Below, in pieces: positions 1 to 9,306 of a stretch of DNA of 49,412 nucleotides. Source of the stretch: Pseudoduganella aquatica (GTDB taxonomy: Bacteria > Pseudomonadota > Gammaproteobacteria > Burkholderiales > Burkholderiaceae_D); the NCBI RefSeq assembly GCF_009857595.1, contig NZ_WWCU01000043.1:1-49412 (forward strand), read 5' to 3'. A program made the translations under genes and the position numbers. Under the pieces are notes generated by a model, which was given only the letters and a program-made list of their open reading frames with translations, was not told where the DNA came from and ran no database searches. How positions within the stretch are numbered: the first letter of the stretch is position 1; every line of letters starts with the position of its first letter.

Positions 1-792
1 GCTGCCGCGCCGGCCGACCAGGGCCAGGCCGCGCCCGCCGAAGCCGACGGCGGCGGTCCGCGCCGCGGTCCGCGCCGGGTGGAGCTGGACCTCAAGCATA
101 TGCAGGACATCGGCCTGGTCACCGCCGCCGGCGGCCGCACCACGCTGGTGGAGGACTTCCGCGTCATCAAGCGCCCCCTGATCAAGCGCGCCTTCGGTCC
201 GCGCCCGCCCGACGAGAAGCCGGGCAACCTGATCATGATCACCAGCTCGCTGCCGGGCGAAGGCAAGACCTTCTGCTCGATCAACCTGGCCATGAGCATC
301 GCCATGGAGCTGGACCACACGGTGCTGCTGGTGGACGCCGACGTGGCGCGCCCGTCGGTGCTGCGCACCCTGGGCCTGCCGGCCCAGCGCGGCCTGATGG
401 ACTTGCTGCTGGACGAGAAGATCGACATGGCCGACGTGATGCTGCGCACCAACGTCGACACGCTGACCCTGCTGCCGGCCGGCACCAGCAACCCGCGCGC
501 CACCGAACTGCTGGCCAGCCAGACCATGACCACCTTGGTCTACGAGATCGCCAACCGCTATCCGGACCGTATCGTCATCTTCGACTCGCCGCCGCTGCTG
601 CTGACCAGCGAAGCGCATGTGCTGGCGGCCCACATGGGCCAGATCGTGGTGGTGGTGGAAGCCGAGCGCACCACGCAGCACGCGGTCAAGGAAGCGCTGT
701 CCCAGCTCGAGGGCCTGAGCAATGTTAACCTGATCTACAACAAGACCCGCGAATTCCCCGGCACTGAAACCTATGATTATCACTATGGCTAA
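1..792 (+). CDS. Exosortase-A-locus tyrosine autokinase (CpsD/CapB family), 5' end outside window
   Basis: Cytoplasmic P-loop BY-kinase that normally partners a chain-length-determinant (Wzz-like) protein and controls exopolysaccharide polymerisation and export. The frame is open to the window edge, with an Ala/Pro/Gly-rich stretch before the GTG at 79, so the true start lies upstream. Seen in the sequence: Walker A (SLPGEGKT, about 250-270), Walker A' (VLLVDADVARP, about 330-350) and Walker B (IVIFDSPP, about 570-595). The C-terminus carries three clustered tyrosines (TYDYHYG), a short version of the autophosphorylation cluster. The gene overlaps the next start by 8 bp and is the first visible member of the EPS operon. 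The family assignment matches the PEP-CTERM-locus autokinase subfamily; the chain-length partner is expected just upstream of the window. Confidence 0.9.
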   Translation, partial: AAAPADQGQAAPAEADGGGPRRGPRRVELDLKHMQDIGLVTAAGGRTTLVEDFRVIKRPLIKRAFGPRPPDEKPGNLIMITSSLPGEGKTFCSINLAMSIAMELDHTVLLVDADVARPSVLRTLGLPAQRGLMDLLLDEKIDMADVMLRTNVDTLTLLPAGTSNPRATELLASQTMTTLVYEIANRYPDRIVIFDSPPLLLTSEAHVLAAHMGQIVVVVEAERTTQHAVKEALSQLEGLSNVNLIYNKTREFPGTETYDYHYG

Positions 793-2347
793 ACCGCGCC
801 GCAAAGCCTTGGCGGCGGCGGTGGGCCTGGCGGCGCTGGCGCTGGCGCAACCCAGCCGCGCCGACTGGAGCGTGACGCCCAGCCTGAGCCTGCGCGAAAC
901 CTGGTCCGACAACGTGGTGCTGGCCCCCAAGGGCCTGGAGCAGGGCCAGTTCATTTCCGAGGCCACGCCCGGCCTGGTGGTGCGCAACCACGGCCCGCGC
1001 GTGGACTTCAGCCTGAACTACACCAAGAATTTCTACAAGTACGCCGACAACGACGTGCGCGGACCGGACGGCCAGGCCGCCAACAGCGGCCACCAGAATC
1101 TGCAGGCCCAGCTGCACGCCAAGCTGATCAGCGAGAAGCTGTTCCTGGACAGCACCGCCAGCATCAGCGAGCAGGGCGTGTCCGCCTTCGGCCCGTCGGC
1201 CACCGTCAATCCGTCCAACCCCTTCGCCCCGGGCCTGACCAGCGAGGTCAAGACCTGGCGCGTCAGCCCCTATCTGCTGCACCGCTTCGGCGAGCAGGCC
1301 AGCGCCGAAGTGCGCTACGCGCGCGACAAGGTCAGTTCCGACCAGCTCAACTTCGGCAGCAGCACCAGCGACCAGTTCTCGGTCAACCTGGCCAGCGGCC
1401 CGGCCTACCACACCATAGGCTGGAACCTGTACTACATGCGCCAGAACCTGCAGGACACGATCTCGCAAAGCTCCAGCAGCCAGAATATGATGGGCACGCT
1501 GAACTACCTGTATTCGCCGCAGCTGACCCTGACCGTGACGGGCGGCTACGACAGCTACGACTACCAGTCGCCCGGCGGCGTGACCAAGGGCGCGAACTGG
1601 TCGGTGGGCGGCAGCTGGCGCCCCAGCAACCGCACCTCGGTCCAGCTCAACGTGGGCAAGCGCTACTTCGGCGACAGCTACTTCCTGGCCGCCTCGCACC
1701 GCACCAGGCTCAGCGTCTGGAGCCTGAACTACAGCGACGCGGTGACCACCACGCGCGCGCAGTTCCAGCTGCCGTCCGCCGTCAACACGGCGTCCATGCT
1801 GGACCAGCTGTTCCAGGCCCAGATTCCCGATCCGGTGGCGCGCCGCCAGGCGGTGGAGGCCTACATCATCGCGGCCGGGCTGCCGCCGACGCTGGCCAAC
1901 AGCATCAACTACCTGAGCAACCGCTACATGCTGCAGAAGCAGCTGCAGGCCACGGCCGCCTTCAACGGCGTGCGCAGCACGCTGATCCTGGCCCTGACCA
2001 GCTCGCGCCGCAGCGGCCTGTCGCTGCTGGACGTGGACGCCGGCCTGCTGGGCGGCAGCTCCAGCGCGCTGAACGACAATACGCGCCAGAGCGGCGGCAC
2101 CGCCACCTACAACTGGCGCATATCGCCGTTCACCAGCATGAACCTGTCGGCCAACTACAACCGCTCCGAATCCCTGTCGCTGGCCCGCCGCGACAACAAC
2201 CGCTCCGTGCGGCTGAACCTGACGCGCCAGTTCGCCCGCAAGCTGAACGGCAATCTGGAGCTGCGCCGTACCAAGGGAGCCACCGCGGTCGCCGGACGCG
2301 ACTACACCGAGAACGCCATATCGGCGTCCTTGAGCAAGCAGTTCTAG
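785..2347 (+). CDS. PEP-CTERM-system-associated outer-membrane beta-barrel protein
   Basis: About 520 residues with an N-terminal signal peptide (basic MAKPRRK, hydrophobic Ala/Leu core, likely cleavage after PSRA before DWS). The rest alternates polar and aromatic residues and ends in SLSKQF, a C-terminal Phe as in outer-membrane barrels. The order of genes matches the family of uncharacterised PEP-CTERM-associated proteins found between the autokinase and the ExeA-like ATPase in exosortase A loci. Its role is inferred to be in the outer-membrane step of polysaccharide export; no enzyme motif is seen. I chose ATG 785 over ATG 773 because it puts the basic n-region first. It overlaps the autokinase stop, so translation is probably coupled. 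Confidence 0.82.
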   Translation: MAKPRRKALAAAVGLAALALAQPSRADWSVTPSLSLRETWSDNVVLAPKGLEQGQFISEATPGLVVRNHGPRVDFSLNYTKNFYKYADNDVRGPDGQAANSGHQNLQAQLHAKLISEKLFLDSTASISEQGVSAFGPSATVNPSNPFAPGLTSEVKTWRVSPYLLHRFGEQASAEVRYARDKVSSDQLNFGSSTSDQFSVNLASGPAYHTIGWNLYYMRQNLQDTISQSSSSQNMMGTLNYLYSPQLTLTVTGGYDSYDYQSPGGVTKGANWSVGGSWRPSNRTSVQLNVGKRYFGDSYFLAASHRTRLSVWSLNYSDAVTTTRAQFQLPSAVNTASMLDQLFQAQIPDPVARRQAVEAYIIAAGLPPTLANSINYLSNRYMLQKQLQATAAFNGVRSTLILALTSSRRSGLSLLDVDAGLLGGSSSALNDNTRQSGGTATYNWRISPFTSMNLSANYNRSESLSLARRDNNRSVRLNLTRQFARKLNGNLELRRTKGATAVAGRDYTENAISASLSKQF

Positions 2348-2362
2348 TGGAGTCTGGCAAGG

Positions 2363-3376
2363 ATGTACGAAAGTTACTACGGCCTTAGCGCCAAACCGTT
2401 CCGGCTGCGGCCGGATCCGCATTTCTTCTTCGGCAGCAAGGGCCACAAGCGGGCCATGGCTTACCTGGAGTACGGCCTGTCGCAGGGCGAGGGCTTTATC
2501 GTCATCACCGGCGAAGTGGGGGCGGGCAAGACCACGCTGGTGCGCAATATGCTCAACACCCTGTCGTCGCAGCAGATCGTGGCGGCGCACATCGTCAACA
2601 CCGCGCTCAATTCGGAAGACACGCTGCGCATGGTGCTGTCGGCCTTCGGCCTGCCCAGCGAGGACGCCAGCAAGAGCACGCTGCTGACGCGGCTCGAAGC
2701 CTTCCTGCGCGCCTGCGACCAGCAGGGCCGCCGCGCGCTGCTGGTGGTGGACGAGGCGCAGAACCTCACGCCGCGCACGGTGGAAGAGCTGCGCATGCTG
2801 TCGAACTTCCAGACCGACGACAAGTCGCTGCTGCAGACTTTCCTGCTGGGCCAGCCGGAGTTCCGCGCCACGCTGCACAGCCAGGACATGCAGCAGCTGC
2901 GCCAGCGCGTGATCGCCACCTACCACCTGGGGCCGATGGACGCGCAGGAAACCCAGGCCTATATCGAACACCGCCTGCACACGGTGGGCTGGAACAACGA
3001 CCCGGCCTTCACGCCCGAGGCGCACGCCGGCATCTACGCCTACAGCGGCGGCATTCCGCGCATGACCAACGCGCTGTGCGACCGCCTGCTGCTGATGGGT
3101 TTCCTCGAAGAGCTGCATGAATTCACCGGCGAGCACGTCGAAGAGGTGGTCAAGGACATCGCCACCGAGTTCCAGGAGCCGGCCGGTCCGGCCAAGGTGG
3201 TGGTGGACGAGGCCGACATGGCCGCCGTCAACGCCGCCTACCCGGACGGCATGGACGAGCGCATGATGCGCCTGGAGAAATCCGTGGTGTCCGTGCTCAA
3301 TATACTGAAGAAAATCGTCGCCGCGCCGGCCCCCGCCACGGCCAACAACAATGCCAAACAGGACAATATAGAATGA
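2363..3376 (+). CDS. Exosortase-A-system-associated ATPase (ExeA/GspA-like)
   Basis: 337-residue AAA+ ATPase of the ExeA/GspA type, in the subfamily of putative secretion ATPases tied to PEP-CTERM loci. It starts with the characteristic MYESYYGLSAKPFRLRPDP. Walker A is GEVGAGKTT at residues 50-58 and Walker B is LVVDEAQ at 127-133. The C-terminal part (from about 270) is acidic and Ala/Val-rich and ends with a lysine/asparagine tail. ExeA-like proteins help assemble envelope secretion complexes; a role in building the polysaccharide export machine is inferred here. The gene follows the beta-barrel gene by 15 bp and its stop overlaps wecB, so it is co-transcribed. Confidence 0.9.
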   Translation: MYESYYGLSAKPFRLRPDPHFFFGSKGHKRAMAYLEYGLSQGEGFIVITGEVGAGKTTLVRNMLNTLSSQQIVAAHIVNTALNSEDTLRMVLSAFGLPSEDASKSTLLTRLEAFLRACDQQGRRALLVVDEAQNLTPRTVEELRMLSNFQTDDKSLLQTFLLGQPEFRATLHSQDMQQLRQRVIATYHLGPMDAQETQAYIEHRLHTVGWNNDPAFTPEAHAGIYAYSGGIPRMTNALCDRLLLMGFLEELHEFTGEHVEEVVKDIATEFQEPAGPAKVVVDEADMAAVNAAYPDGMDERMMRLEKSVVSVLNILKKIVAAPAPATANNNAKQDNIE

Positions 3377-4515
3377 GTTCCGCTTTCCGCATCCTGTGCG
3401 TAGTGGGCGCCCGGCCCAATTTCATGAAGATGGCGCCCATCATGGCGGCGCTGTCCGCGCTGCGCCCGCACGTCGACGTCAAGCTGGTGCACACCGGCCA
3501 GCACTACGACGTGGCCATGAACCACCAGTACTTCGAAGCGCTGGGCATTCCGTCGCCGGACATCAACCTGGAAGTCGGCTCCGGCAGCCACGCGCAGCAG
3601 ACCGCCGAGGTGATGAAGAAGTTCGAGCCCGCGCTGGACGAGGTGCAGCCGACCGCCGTGCTGGTGGTGGGCGACGTCAACTCCACCATCGCCTGCGCGC
3701 TGGTGGCGGCCAAGAAGGGCGTGCCGGTGATCCACGTGGAGGCGGGCCTGCGCAGCTTCGACCGCGCCATGCCGGAAGAAATCAACCGCGTGCTGACCGA
3801 CCAGATCTCGGACCTGCTGTTCACCACCGAGGAAAGCGGCGAGGAAAATCTGCTGCGCGAAGGCGTGGCGGCGCACCGCATCCAGTTCGTCGGCAATGTG
3901 ATGATCGACACGCTGGTGCGCAACCTGCCGCGCGCCATTCCGGCCGCCACCATCGTTGCCGACGCGGGCCGTCCCGGCCTGGCCGACGGCGCCCAAGGCT
4001 ACGCCGTGCTGACCCTGCACCGTCCGTCCAATGTGGACGACCCGGCCGTGCTGCGCACGCTGCTGGAAACGGCGGCCGCCATTGCCCGGCGCACGCCGGT
4101 GATCTTCCCGCTGCATCCGCGCACGCGCGGCATGATAGAGAAGGCCGGCCTGAACCACCTGGTGGAAGGCCCCAACGTGCTGCTGCTGCCGCCCATGGGC
4201 TACCTGGAGATGCTGGGACTGATGAAGCAGGCGCGCGTGGTGCTGACCGATTCCGGCGGCATCCAGGAAGAGACCACCGCGCTGGGCGTGCCCTGCATCA
4301 CCCTGCGCAACAACACCGAACGCCCCATCACCGTGGAGCAGGGCACCAACACCATCGCCGGACAGGATCCGGCCCGCATCCTCGCCATCTACGAGGAAGT
4401 GATGGGCGGCGGCGGCGAGGCCGGCCGCGTGCCGCGCTTCTGGGACGGCCAGGCCGCCGTGCGCATCGCCGCCGCGCTGCAGGCCTGGATGCAGAACGGA
4501 TGCCAGACATCATGA
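3373..4515 (+). CDS. wecB: UDP-N-acetylglucosamine 2-epimerase (non-hydrolysing)
   Basis: Interconverts UDP-GlcNAc and UDP-ManNAc in the cytosol, giving an N-acetylmannosamine donor for the exopolysaccharide. The 380-residue length is normal for the family. Visible motifs are GARPNFMKMAPI at the N-terminus, HTGQHYD, the catalytic-region VEAGLRSFDRAMPEEINR, LTLHRPSNVDD, LTDSGGIQEET and the UDP-binding RNNTERP. The ATG overlaps the stop of the ATPase by 4 bp and the stop overlaps the deacetylase start, indicating translational coupling. No wecC-type UDP-ManNAc dehydrogenase is adjacent; the ugd at 13503-14870 looks like UDP-glucose dehydrogenase, so ManNAc rather than ManNAcA is the simpler prediction. 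Confidence 0.95.
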   Translation: MSSAFRILCVVGARPNFMKMAPIMAALSALRPHVDVKLVHTGQHYDVAMNHQYFEALGIPSPDINLEVGSGSHAQQTAEVMKKFEPALDEVQPTAVLVVGDVNSTIACALVAAKKGVPVIHVEAGLRSFDRAMPEEINRVLTDQISDLLFTTEESGEENLLREGVAAHRIQFVGNVMIDTLVRNLPRAIPAATIVADAGRPGLADGAQGYAVLTLHRPSNVDDPAVLRTLLETAAAIARRTPVIFPLHPRTRGMIEKAGLNHLVEGPNVLLLPPMGYLEMLGLMKQARVVLTDSGGIQEETTALGVPCITLRNNTERPITVEQGTNTIAGQDPARILAIYEEVMGGGGEAGRVPRFWDGQAAVRIAAALQAWMQNGCQTS

Positions 4516-5375
4516 ACCATCCGGCCGTACCCGGCAGCGCCATCCGCAACGCCATGACCATCGACGTGGAAGACTACTTCCAGGTCTCCGCCTTCGCGCC
4601 CTATATCGCGCGCGACAGCTGGCCCGAGCGCGAGTGCCGCGTCGAAGCGAATATCGACCGCATCCTGGCCATCCTGGAGGCGGGCAATGTGCACGCCACC
4701 TTCTTCACGCTGGGCTGGATCGCCGAGCGCTATCCGGCCATGGTCAAGCGCATCGTGGCCGGCGGCCATGAGCTGGCCAGCCACGGCTACGGCCACCTGC
4801 GCGCCTCCGACCAGGACCGCGCCGCCTTCATGCAGGACATCAGCAGCAGCAAGGCCATCCTGGAAGACCTGGGCGGCCAGGCCGTGCTGGGCTACCGCGC
4901 GCCCAGCTTCTCCATCGGCCACGGCAACCTGTGGGCGCTGGACGCGCTGAGCGAGGCGGGCTACCGCTACAGTTCCAGCATCTACCCGGTGCAGCACGAC
5001 CACTACGGCATGCCGGACGCGCCGCGCTTCGCCTGGCATCCGGAAAACGCCGGCGGCCTGCTGGAAGTGCCCATCACCACCGTGCGCATGGGCGCGCGCA
5101 ACCTGCCGGCCGGCGGCGGCGGCTATTTCCGCTTGCTGCCGTATTCGCTGTCGCGCTGGATGATGCGCAAGGTGAACCAGGACGACGGCCAGCCCGCGAT
5201 CTTCTACTTCCACCCGTGGGAGATCGACCCCGGCCAGCCCCGTCCCGACGGCATCAACCTGAAGACGCGCTTCCGCCACTACGTCAACCTGGCGCGCATG
5301 GACGGCCGCATCCAGGCGCTCACGCGCGACTTCGCGTGGGACCGCATGGACCGCATTTTCCTGGGCAAGGCATGA
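4512..5375 (+). CDS. Exosortase-A-locus polysaccharide deacetylase (NodB-like, CE4)
   Basis: 287-residue NodB-homology deacetylase, expected to remove N-acetyl groups from the locus polysaccharide or a precursor. Motifs seen: TIDVEDYF near the N-terminus (catalytic and metal Asp), ATFFTLGWIAERYP, HELASHGYGH (metal-binding His pair), YRAPSFS, and YFHPWEID near the C-terminus. There is no signal peptide, as is usual for this PEP-CTERM-locus subfamily. The frame is open far upstream, but ATG 4512 is chosen because it forms the ATGA overlap with the wecB stop and gives the family's usual N-terminus. The stop overlaps the next start in the same way. Confidence 0.9.
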   Translation: MNHPAVPGSAIRNAMTIDVEDYFQVSAFAPYIARDSWPERECRVEANIDRILAILEAGNVHATFFTLGWIAERYPAMVKRIVAGGHELASHGYGHLRASDQDRAAFMQDISSSKAILEDLGGQAVLGYRAPSFSIGHGNLWALDALSEAGYRYSSSIYPVQHDHYGMPDAPRFAWHPENAGGLLEVPITTVRMGARNLPAGGGGYFRLLPYSLSRWMMRKVNQDDGQPAIFYFHPWEIDPGQPRPDGINLKTRFRHYVNLARMDGRIQALTRDFAWDRMDRIFLGKA

Positions 5376-6430
5376 GCTCCGTCGTCGATGTGGCGCCTGC
5401 CGTGGCCACCCTGAAGCTGCTCACGCCGGCCGACCACGGCCGCTGGGACGCCTTCGTGCGCGCCGCGCCGCAGGCCACCTTTTTCCACCTGGCCGCCTGG
5501 CAGACGCTGATACAGCGCTGCTACGGCCACAAGACCTGGTTCTACTACGTGGAGCAGGACGGCCGGATCCAGGGCATCCTGGGCCTGTGCGAAATCAAGA
5601 GCCGCCTGTTCGGCCACTCGCTCAGTTCCCTGCCGTTCTGCGTGCACGGCGGCGTGGTGGCGCTGAACGACGGCGCGCGCGCCATGCTGGACGCGGCCGC
5701 GAGCAAGCTGGCCGATGACCTCGGCGCGGGCCACCTGGAATACCGCAACATCGAGCCGACCGGCAAGCCGGGCTGGCACGTGAAGGACTTGTACGTCACC
5801 TTCCGCAAGGCCATCAGCGAGAACCACGAAGAAAACATGAACGCCATCCCGCGCAAGCAGCGCGCCATGGTACGCAAGGGCATCAAGTGCGGCCTCGCGG
5901 CGGAAATCGACCAGACCGTGGACCGTTTCTTCCACATCTACGCCACCAGCGTGCTGCGCCTGGGCACGCCGGTGTTCCCGAAAAAATACTTCGCGCTGAT
6001 CAAGGAGCTGTTCGGCGAGCAGTGCGAAATCCGCATCATCGTCAAGGACGGCGAGCCGGTGGCCGGCGTGATGAGCTTCTTCTGGCGCGACGAAGTGCTG
6101 CCCTACTACGGCGGCAGCATGCCCATCGCGCGCGACGTGGCCGGCAACGACTTCATGTACTGGAACCTGATGGAAGCGTCGGTCGAACGCGGCGTGCGCC
6201 TGTTCGACTTCGGCCGCAGCAAGATCGGCACCGGCGCCTACGACTTCAAGAAGAACTGGGGCTTCACCGCCACGCCGCTCGCCTACGAGTACCAGATGCA
6301 CGCGGCTACCGAGCTTCCGGACAACAATCCGCTCAATCCCAAGTACCAGCTGTTCATCAAGCTGTGGAAGCGACTGCCGCTGCCGCTGGCCAATCTGCTT
6401 GGGCCGCACATCGTCCGCAGCCTGGGATAG
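5372..6430 (+). CDS. FemAB-family PEP-CTERM-system-associated acyltransferase
   Basis: 352-residue member of the FemAB/GNAT-like fold family that occurs inside exosortase A loci. FemAB relatives transfer aminoacyl groups; what this subfamily transfers is not established, so amino-acid decoration of the polysaccharide is only an inference. Recognisable stretches are ATFFHLAAWQTLIQRCYGH near residue 30, an IPRKQRAMVRKGIK basic segment near 155, and the C-terminal DFGRSKIGTGAYDFKKNWG typical of the fold. ATG 5372 overlaps the deacetylase stop (ATGA). The next gene starts 4 bp after the stop. Length and motif order look intact. Confidence 0.87.
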   Translation: MSSVVDVAPAVATLKLLTPADHGRWDAFVRAAPQATFFHLAAWQTLIQRCYGHKTWFYYVEQDGRIQGILGLCEIKSRLFGHSLSSLPFCVHGGVVALNDGARAMLDAAASKLADDLGAGHLEYRNIEPTGKPGWHVKDLYVTFRKAISENHEENMNAIPRKQRAMVRKGIKCGLAAEIDQTVDRFFHIYATSVLRLGTPVFPKKYFALIKELFGEQCEIRIIVKDGEPVAGVMSFFWRDEVLPYYGGSMPIARDVAGNDFMYWNLMEASVERGVRLFDFGRSKIGTGAYDFKKNWGFTATPLAYEYQMHAATELPDNNPLNPKYQLFIKLWKRLPLPLANLLGPHIVRSLG

Positions 6431-6434
6431 CGCC

Positions 6435-7661
6435 ATGGACAACTTGCTGCTGCTGGTGCACCGGATACCGTACCCGCCCAACAAGGGCGACAAGATCCGC
6501 TCCTACCATTTGCTGAAACACCTGGCCGAACATTACCGCGTGCACCTGGCCACCTTTGTGGACGACCAGGACGACTGGCAGCACGTGCCGCGCCTGCAGG
6601 CCATGACGGCCAGCGCGCACTTCGCGCCACTGAATCCAAAGAAGGCGCGCGTGCGCAGCCTGGGCGCGCTGCTGGGCAACCGTTCGCTGTCGCTGGACTA
6701 CTACCGCGACGCCGGCCTGCGGCGCTGGGTGGACGAGACCGTGCGGCGCGAGGGCATCACGCGCATCGTGGTGTTCTCGTCGGCCATGGCGCAGTACGCC
6801 GAGGCCTATCCGGACGCCACCCGGGTGGTCGATTTCGTCGACGTCGATTCCGACAAGTGGCGCCAGTACGCCGAGAAGAAGTCCTGGCCCATGAGCATGC
6901 TGTACGCGCACGAGGCGCGCCAGCTGCTGGCCTACGAGCGCCGCGTGGCGCTGGAGTGCGACGCGGCGCTGTTCGTGTCCGCGCCCGAGGCTGAGCTGTT
7001 TCGTACGCTGGCGCCGGAGAGCGCGGCGCGCACCGGCCACTTCAGCAACGGCGTGGACACGGCCTATTTTTCGCCCGAAGGCCCGCAGGGCCAGCCGCAT
7101 GACCATCCGTATACGGCGCAGGAGCTGCCGCTGGTGTTCACCGGCGCCATGGACTACTGGCCGAATATCGACGCCGTGACCTGGTTCGCGCGGGACGTGT
7201 TGCCGGCGGTGCGCGCGCGCCATCCGCAGGCGGTGTTCTACATCGTCGGCGCGCGGCCCGCGTCCGAGGTGCAGGAACTGGCCGGCTTGCCCGGCGTGGT
7301 GGTCACCGGCACCGTGCCGGACGTGCGGCCCTATGTGGCGCACGCCTCGCTGTGCGTGGCGCCGCTGCGCATCGCGCGCGGCATCCAGAACAAAGTATTG
7401 GAAGCGATGGCCATGGCGCGCACCGTGGTGGTGTCGCCGCAGGCGCTGGAGGGCATCGAGGCCGAACCGGGCCGCTCGCTGCTGCTGGCGGCCGATGCGC
7501 CGGCCTTCATCGCCACCGTCAACGCCGCGCTGGACCAGCCCGATGCCGCCATCGGCCGCGCCGCGCGCGCCACCGTCGAACACCTGTATGGCTGGAACAG
7601 CCATCTGGCCCAGGTCTGCGCCCTGCTGGAGGCCGGCCGCCCCGTGAGGAAAGAAGCATGA
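6435..7661 (+). CDS. Glycosyltransferase, PEP-CTERM/exosortase A system type 1
   Basis: 408-residue GT-B glycosyltransferase matching the first of the sugar transferases associated with EpsH/exosortase A loci. The N-terminal MDNLLLLVHRIPYPPNKGDK is characteristic. The acceptor half is followed by a nucleotide-sugar half with LPLVFTGAMDYWPNIDAV, VFYIVGARP, VVVTGTVPDVRPY, and a C-terminal LRIARGIQNKVLEAMAM in place of the usual EX7E region of GT4 enzymes. ATG 6435 is preferred to an in-frame ATG at 6399 that would lie inside the FemAB gene. The stop overlaps xrtA by 4 bp. Sugar donor and acceptor cannot be deduced. Confidence 0.9.
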   Translation: MDNLLLLVHRIPYPPNKGDKIRSYHLLKHLAEHYRVHLATFVDDQDDWQHVPRLQAMTASAHFAPLNPKKARVRSLGALLGNRSLSLDYYRDAGLRRWVDETVRREGITRIVVFSSAMAQYAEAYPDATRVVDFVDVDSDKWRQYAEKKSWPMSMLYAHEARQLLAYERRVALECDAALFVSAPEAELFRTLAPESAARTGHFSNGVDTAYFSPEGPQGQPHDHPYTAQELPLVFTGAMDYWPNIDAVTWFARDVLPAVRARHPQAVFYIVGARPASEVQELAGLPGVVVTGTVPDVRPYVAHASLCVAPLRIARGIQNKVLEAMAMARTVVVSPQALEGIEAEPGRSLLLAADAPAFIATVNAALDQPDAAIGRAARATVEHLYGWNSHLAQVCALLEAGRPVRKEA

Positions 7662-9277
7662 CATCCAGTTCCCTGCCAGCGGCCGATGCCGGCGCGCCCG
7701 CATCCGCACCTGCATCTGCAACCGCATCCCCTCCCGGCCCTGCACCCAAGGCCGGCAAGAGCCAGAAGGCCTTGCTGCTGCTGGCCGTGGCGGCGCTGCT
7801 GCTACCCGTGCTCGCCTATTTTTCCACGGCGCGCTCCATCGTCGAGATCTGGGACAGCTCCGGCACCTTCACCCACGGCTACGTGATCCTGCCCATCAGC
7901 CTGTGGCTGGCTTGGCAGCGCCGCGCCGCCATCGCGCAGCTGAGCGCCGCGCCCTGCTGGCCCGCGCTGCTGGCGCTGGCCGCCTGCGGGGCCGCCTGGC
8001 TGCTGGGCGAATTCGGCGACGTGCAGATCGTGCGCCATTACGCCTTCGTCGCGATGCTGCCGCTGGTGGTCCTGGCGCTGCTGGGCAAGCGCATCGCCTG
8101 GGCGCTGGCCTTCCCGCTGGCCTTCGTGCTGTTTGCCGTGCCCTTCGGCGACGTCTTCATCAATCCGCTGATCGGCGTCACCGCCGACTTCACGGTGTGG
8201 GCGCTGCGTGCCACCGGCATCCCGGTGCTGCGCGACGGCACCAGCTTCTCCATCCCGACCGGCAACTGGTCGGTGGTGGAAGCATGCAGCGGCGTGCGCT
8301 ACCTGATCGCCTCCATCACGCTGGGCTGCCTGTACGCCTACCTCACTTTCCGCAGCACCCGGCGGCGCGCGCTGTTCATCGTAGCCTCCATGCTGGTGCC
8401 GATTGTCGCCAACGGCCTGCGCGCCTATATGATTGTCATGCTGGGCCATCTGAGCGGCATGACGCTGGCGGTCGGCGTCGACCACCTGATCTACGGCTGG
8501 CTGTTTTTCGGCCTGGTGATGTTCTTGCTGTTCTGGCTGGGCAGCCTGTGGCGCGAGGACGCGCCGGCCGACGAGCAGGCCGCGCCGGACCGCGCCGCCG
8601 CCGAAGCGGCCGCCTCGGCGGGCAATGCGCCCATGCGCAGCTTCGCCGCCGCCCTGCTGGCGATCGCCGTATGCGTGGGCGCCTGGCCTGCCTACGCCGC
8701 CTGGCTGGAGCAGCGCGAAAGCGCAGCGGCGCCGGCCAGCCTGTCCGGCTTCGCCAGCACCTGGCAGCCGGCCGCGCCGTTCGCGCAGTGGAAGCCGAGC
8801 TACCCCGCCGCCAGCGCCGAACTGCAGCAATTCTATGCCGGGCCGGCCGGCCATCCCGTCGGCCTGAACCTGCTCTACTACCGCAAGCAGGACCACAACA
8901 CCAAGCTGATCAGCTCGGTGAACCGCATGGCGGCGGAAAAAGACCCCAACTGGCACAGCGTGGCCTCCGAGCTGCGCGAGGAAAACCTGGGCGGGCGCGT
9001 GCTGGCCGTGCGTGAAAGCACGCTGTCCGGCGCCGGCGGCCGTATGCTGGTGTGGAACTGGTACTGGGTGGACGGGCGCTATACCGCCAACGACTACCTG
9101 GGCAAGGTGCTGCAGGTGAAGCAGAAGGCGCTCCAGGGCAGCGACGACGGCGCGGCCGTCATGGTCTTCTCGCCTTACGAGGAGAAGCCGGAAGTGGCGC
9201 GCGCCGCCATGCGCGCCTTCGTGGCGGCGAACCTGGCGCGGGTGGATGCCGCGCTCGATGCGAATCGGCATAAATAA
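7658..9277 (+). CDS. xrtA: Exosortase A fused to EpsI
   Basis: 539-residue inner-membrane protein. Residues about 35-300 form the polytopic exosortase, the transpeptidase thought to cleave and process PEP-CTERM proteins. The catalytic triad is visible: Cys210 in VVEACSGVRY, Arg255 in ANGLRAY and His276 in VGVDHLIYG. After a hydrophilic Ala/Glu linker (about 310-325) another membrane segment (about 328-350) anchors a periplasmic EpsI domain with SGFASTWQPAAPF, a WKPSYPAA motif and VWNWYWVDGRYT. EpsI is often a separate gene; here it is fused. The N-terminus has an Ala/Pro-rich cytosolic tail of about 35 residues. ATG 7658 overlaps the previous stop. No PEP-CTERM substrate is encoded in the window. 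Confidence 0.93.
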   Translation: MTSSSLPAADAGAPASAPASATASPPGPAPKAGKSQKALLLLAVAALLLPVLAYFSTARSIVEIWDSSGTFTHGYVILPISLWLAWQRRAAIAQLSAAPCWPALLALAACGAAWLLGEFGDVQIVRHYAFVAMLPLVVLALLGKRIAWALAFPLAFVLFAVPFGDVFINPLIGVTADFTVWALRATGIPVLRDGTSFSIPTGNWSVVEACSGVRYLIASITLGCLYAYLTFRSTRRRALFIVASMLVPIVANGLRAYMIVMLGHLSGMTLAVGVDHLIYGWLFFGLVMFLLFWLGSLWREDAPADEQAAPDRAAAEAAASAGNAPMRSFAAALLAIAVCVGAWPAYAAWLEQRESAAAPASLSGFASTWQPAAPFAQWKPSYPAASAELQQFYAGPAGHPVGLNLLYYRKQDHNTKLISSVNRMAAEKDPNWHSVASELREENLGGRVLAVRESTLSGAGGRMLVWNWYWVDGRYTANDYLGKVLQVKQKALQGSDDGAAVMVFSPYEEKPEVARAAMRAFVAANLARVDAALDANRHK

Positions 9278-9306
9278 ATACTGAAACTGGGAAAGCGCGG
9301 GACATC

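Noticed and set aside
725..3136. Long minus-strand open frame of 803 residues opposite the EPS genes
   Set aside because: His/Val/Gly/Arg-rich low-complexity translation typical of the antisense of a GC-rich gene; the plus strand has three recognised families here.
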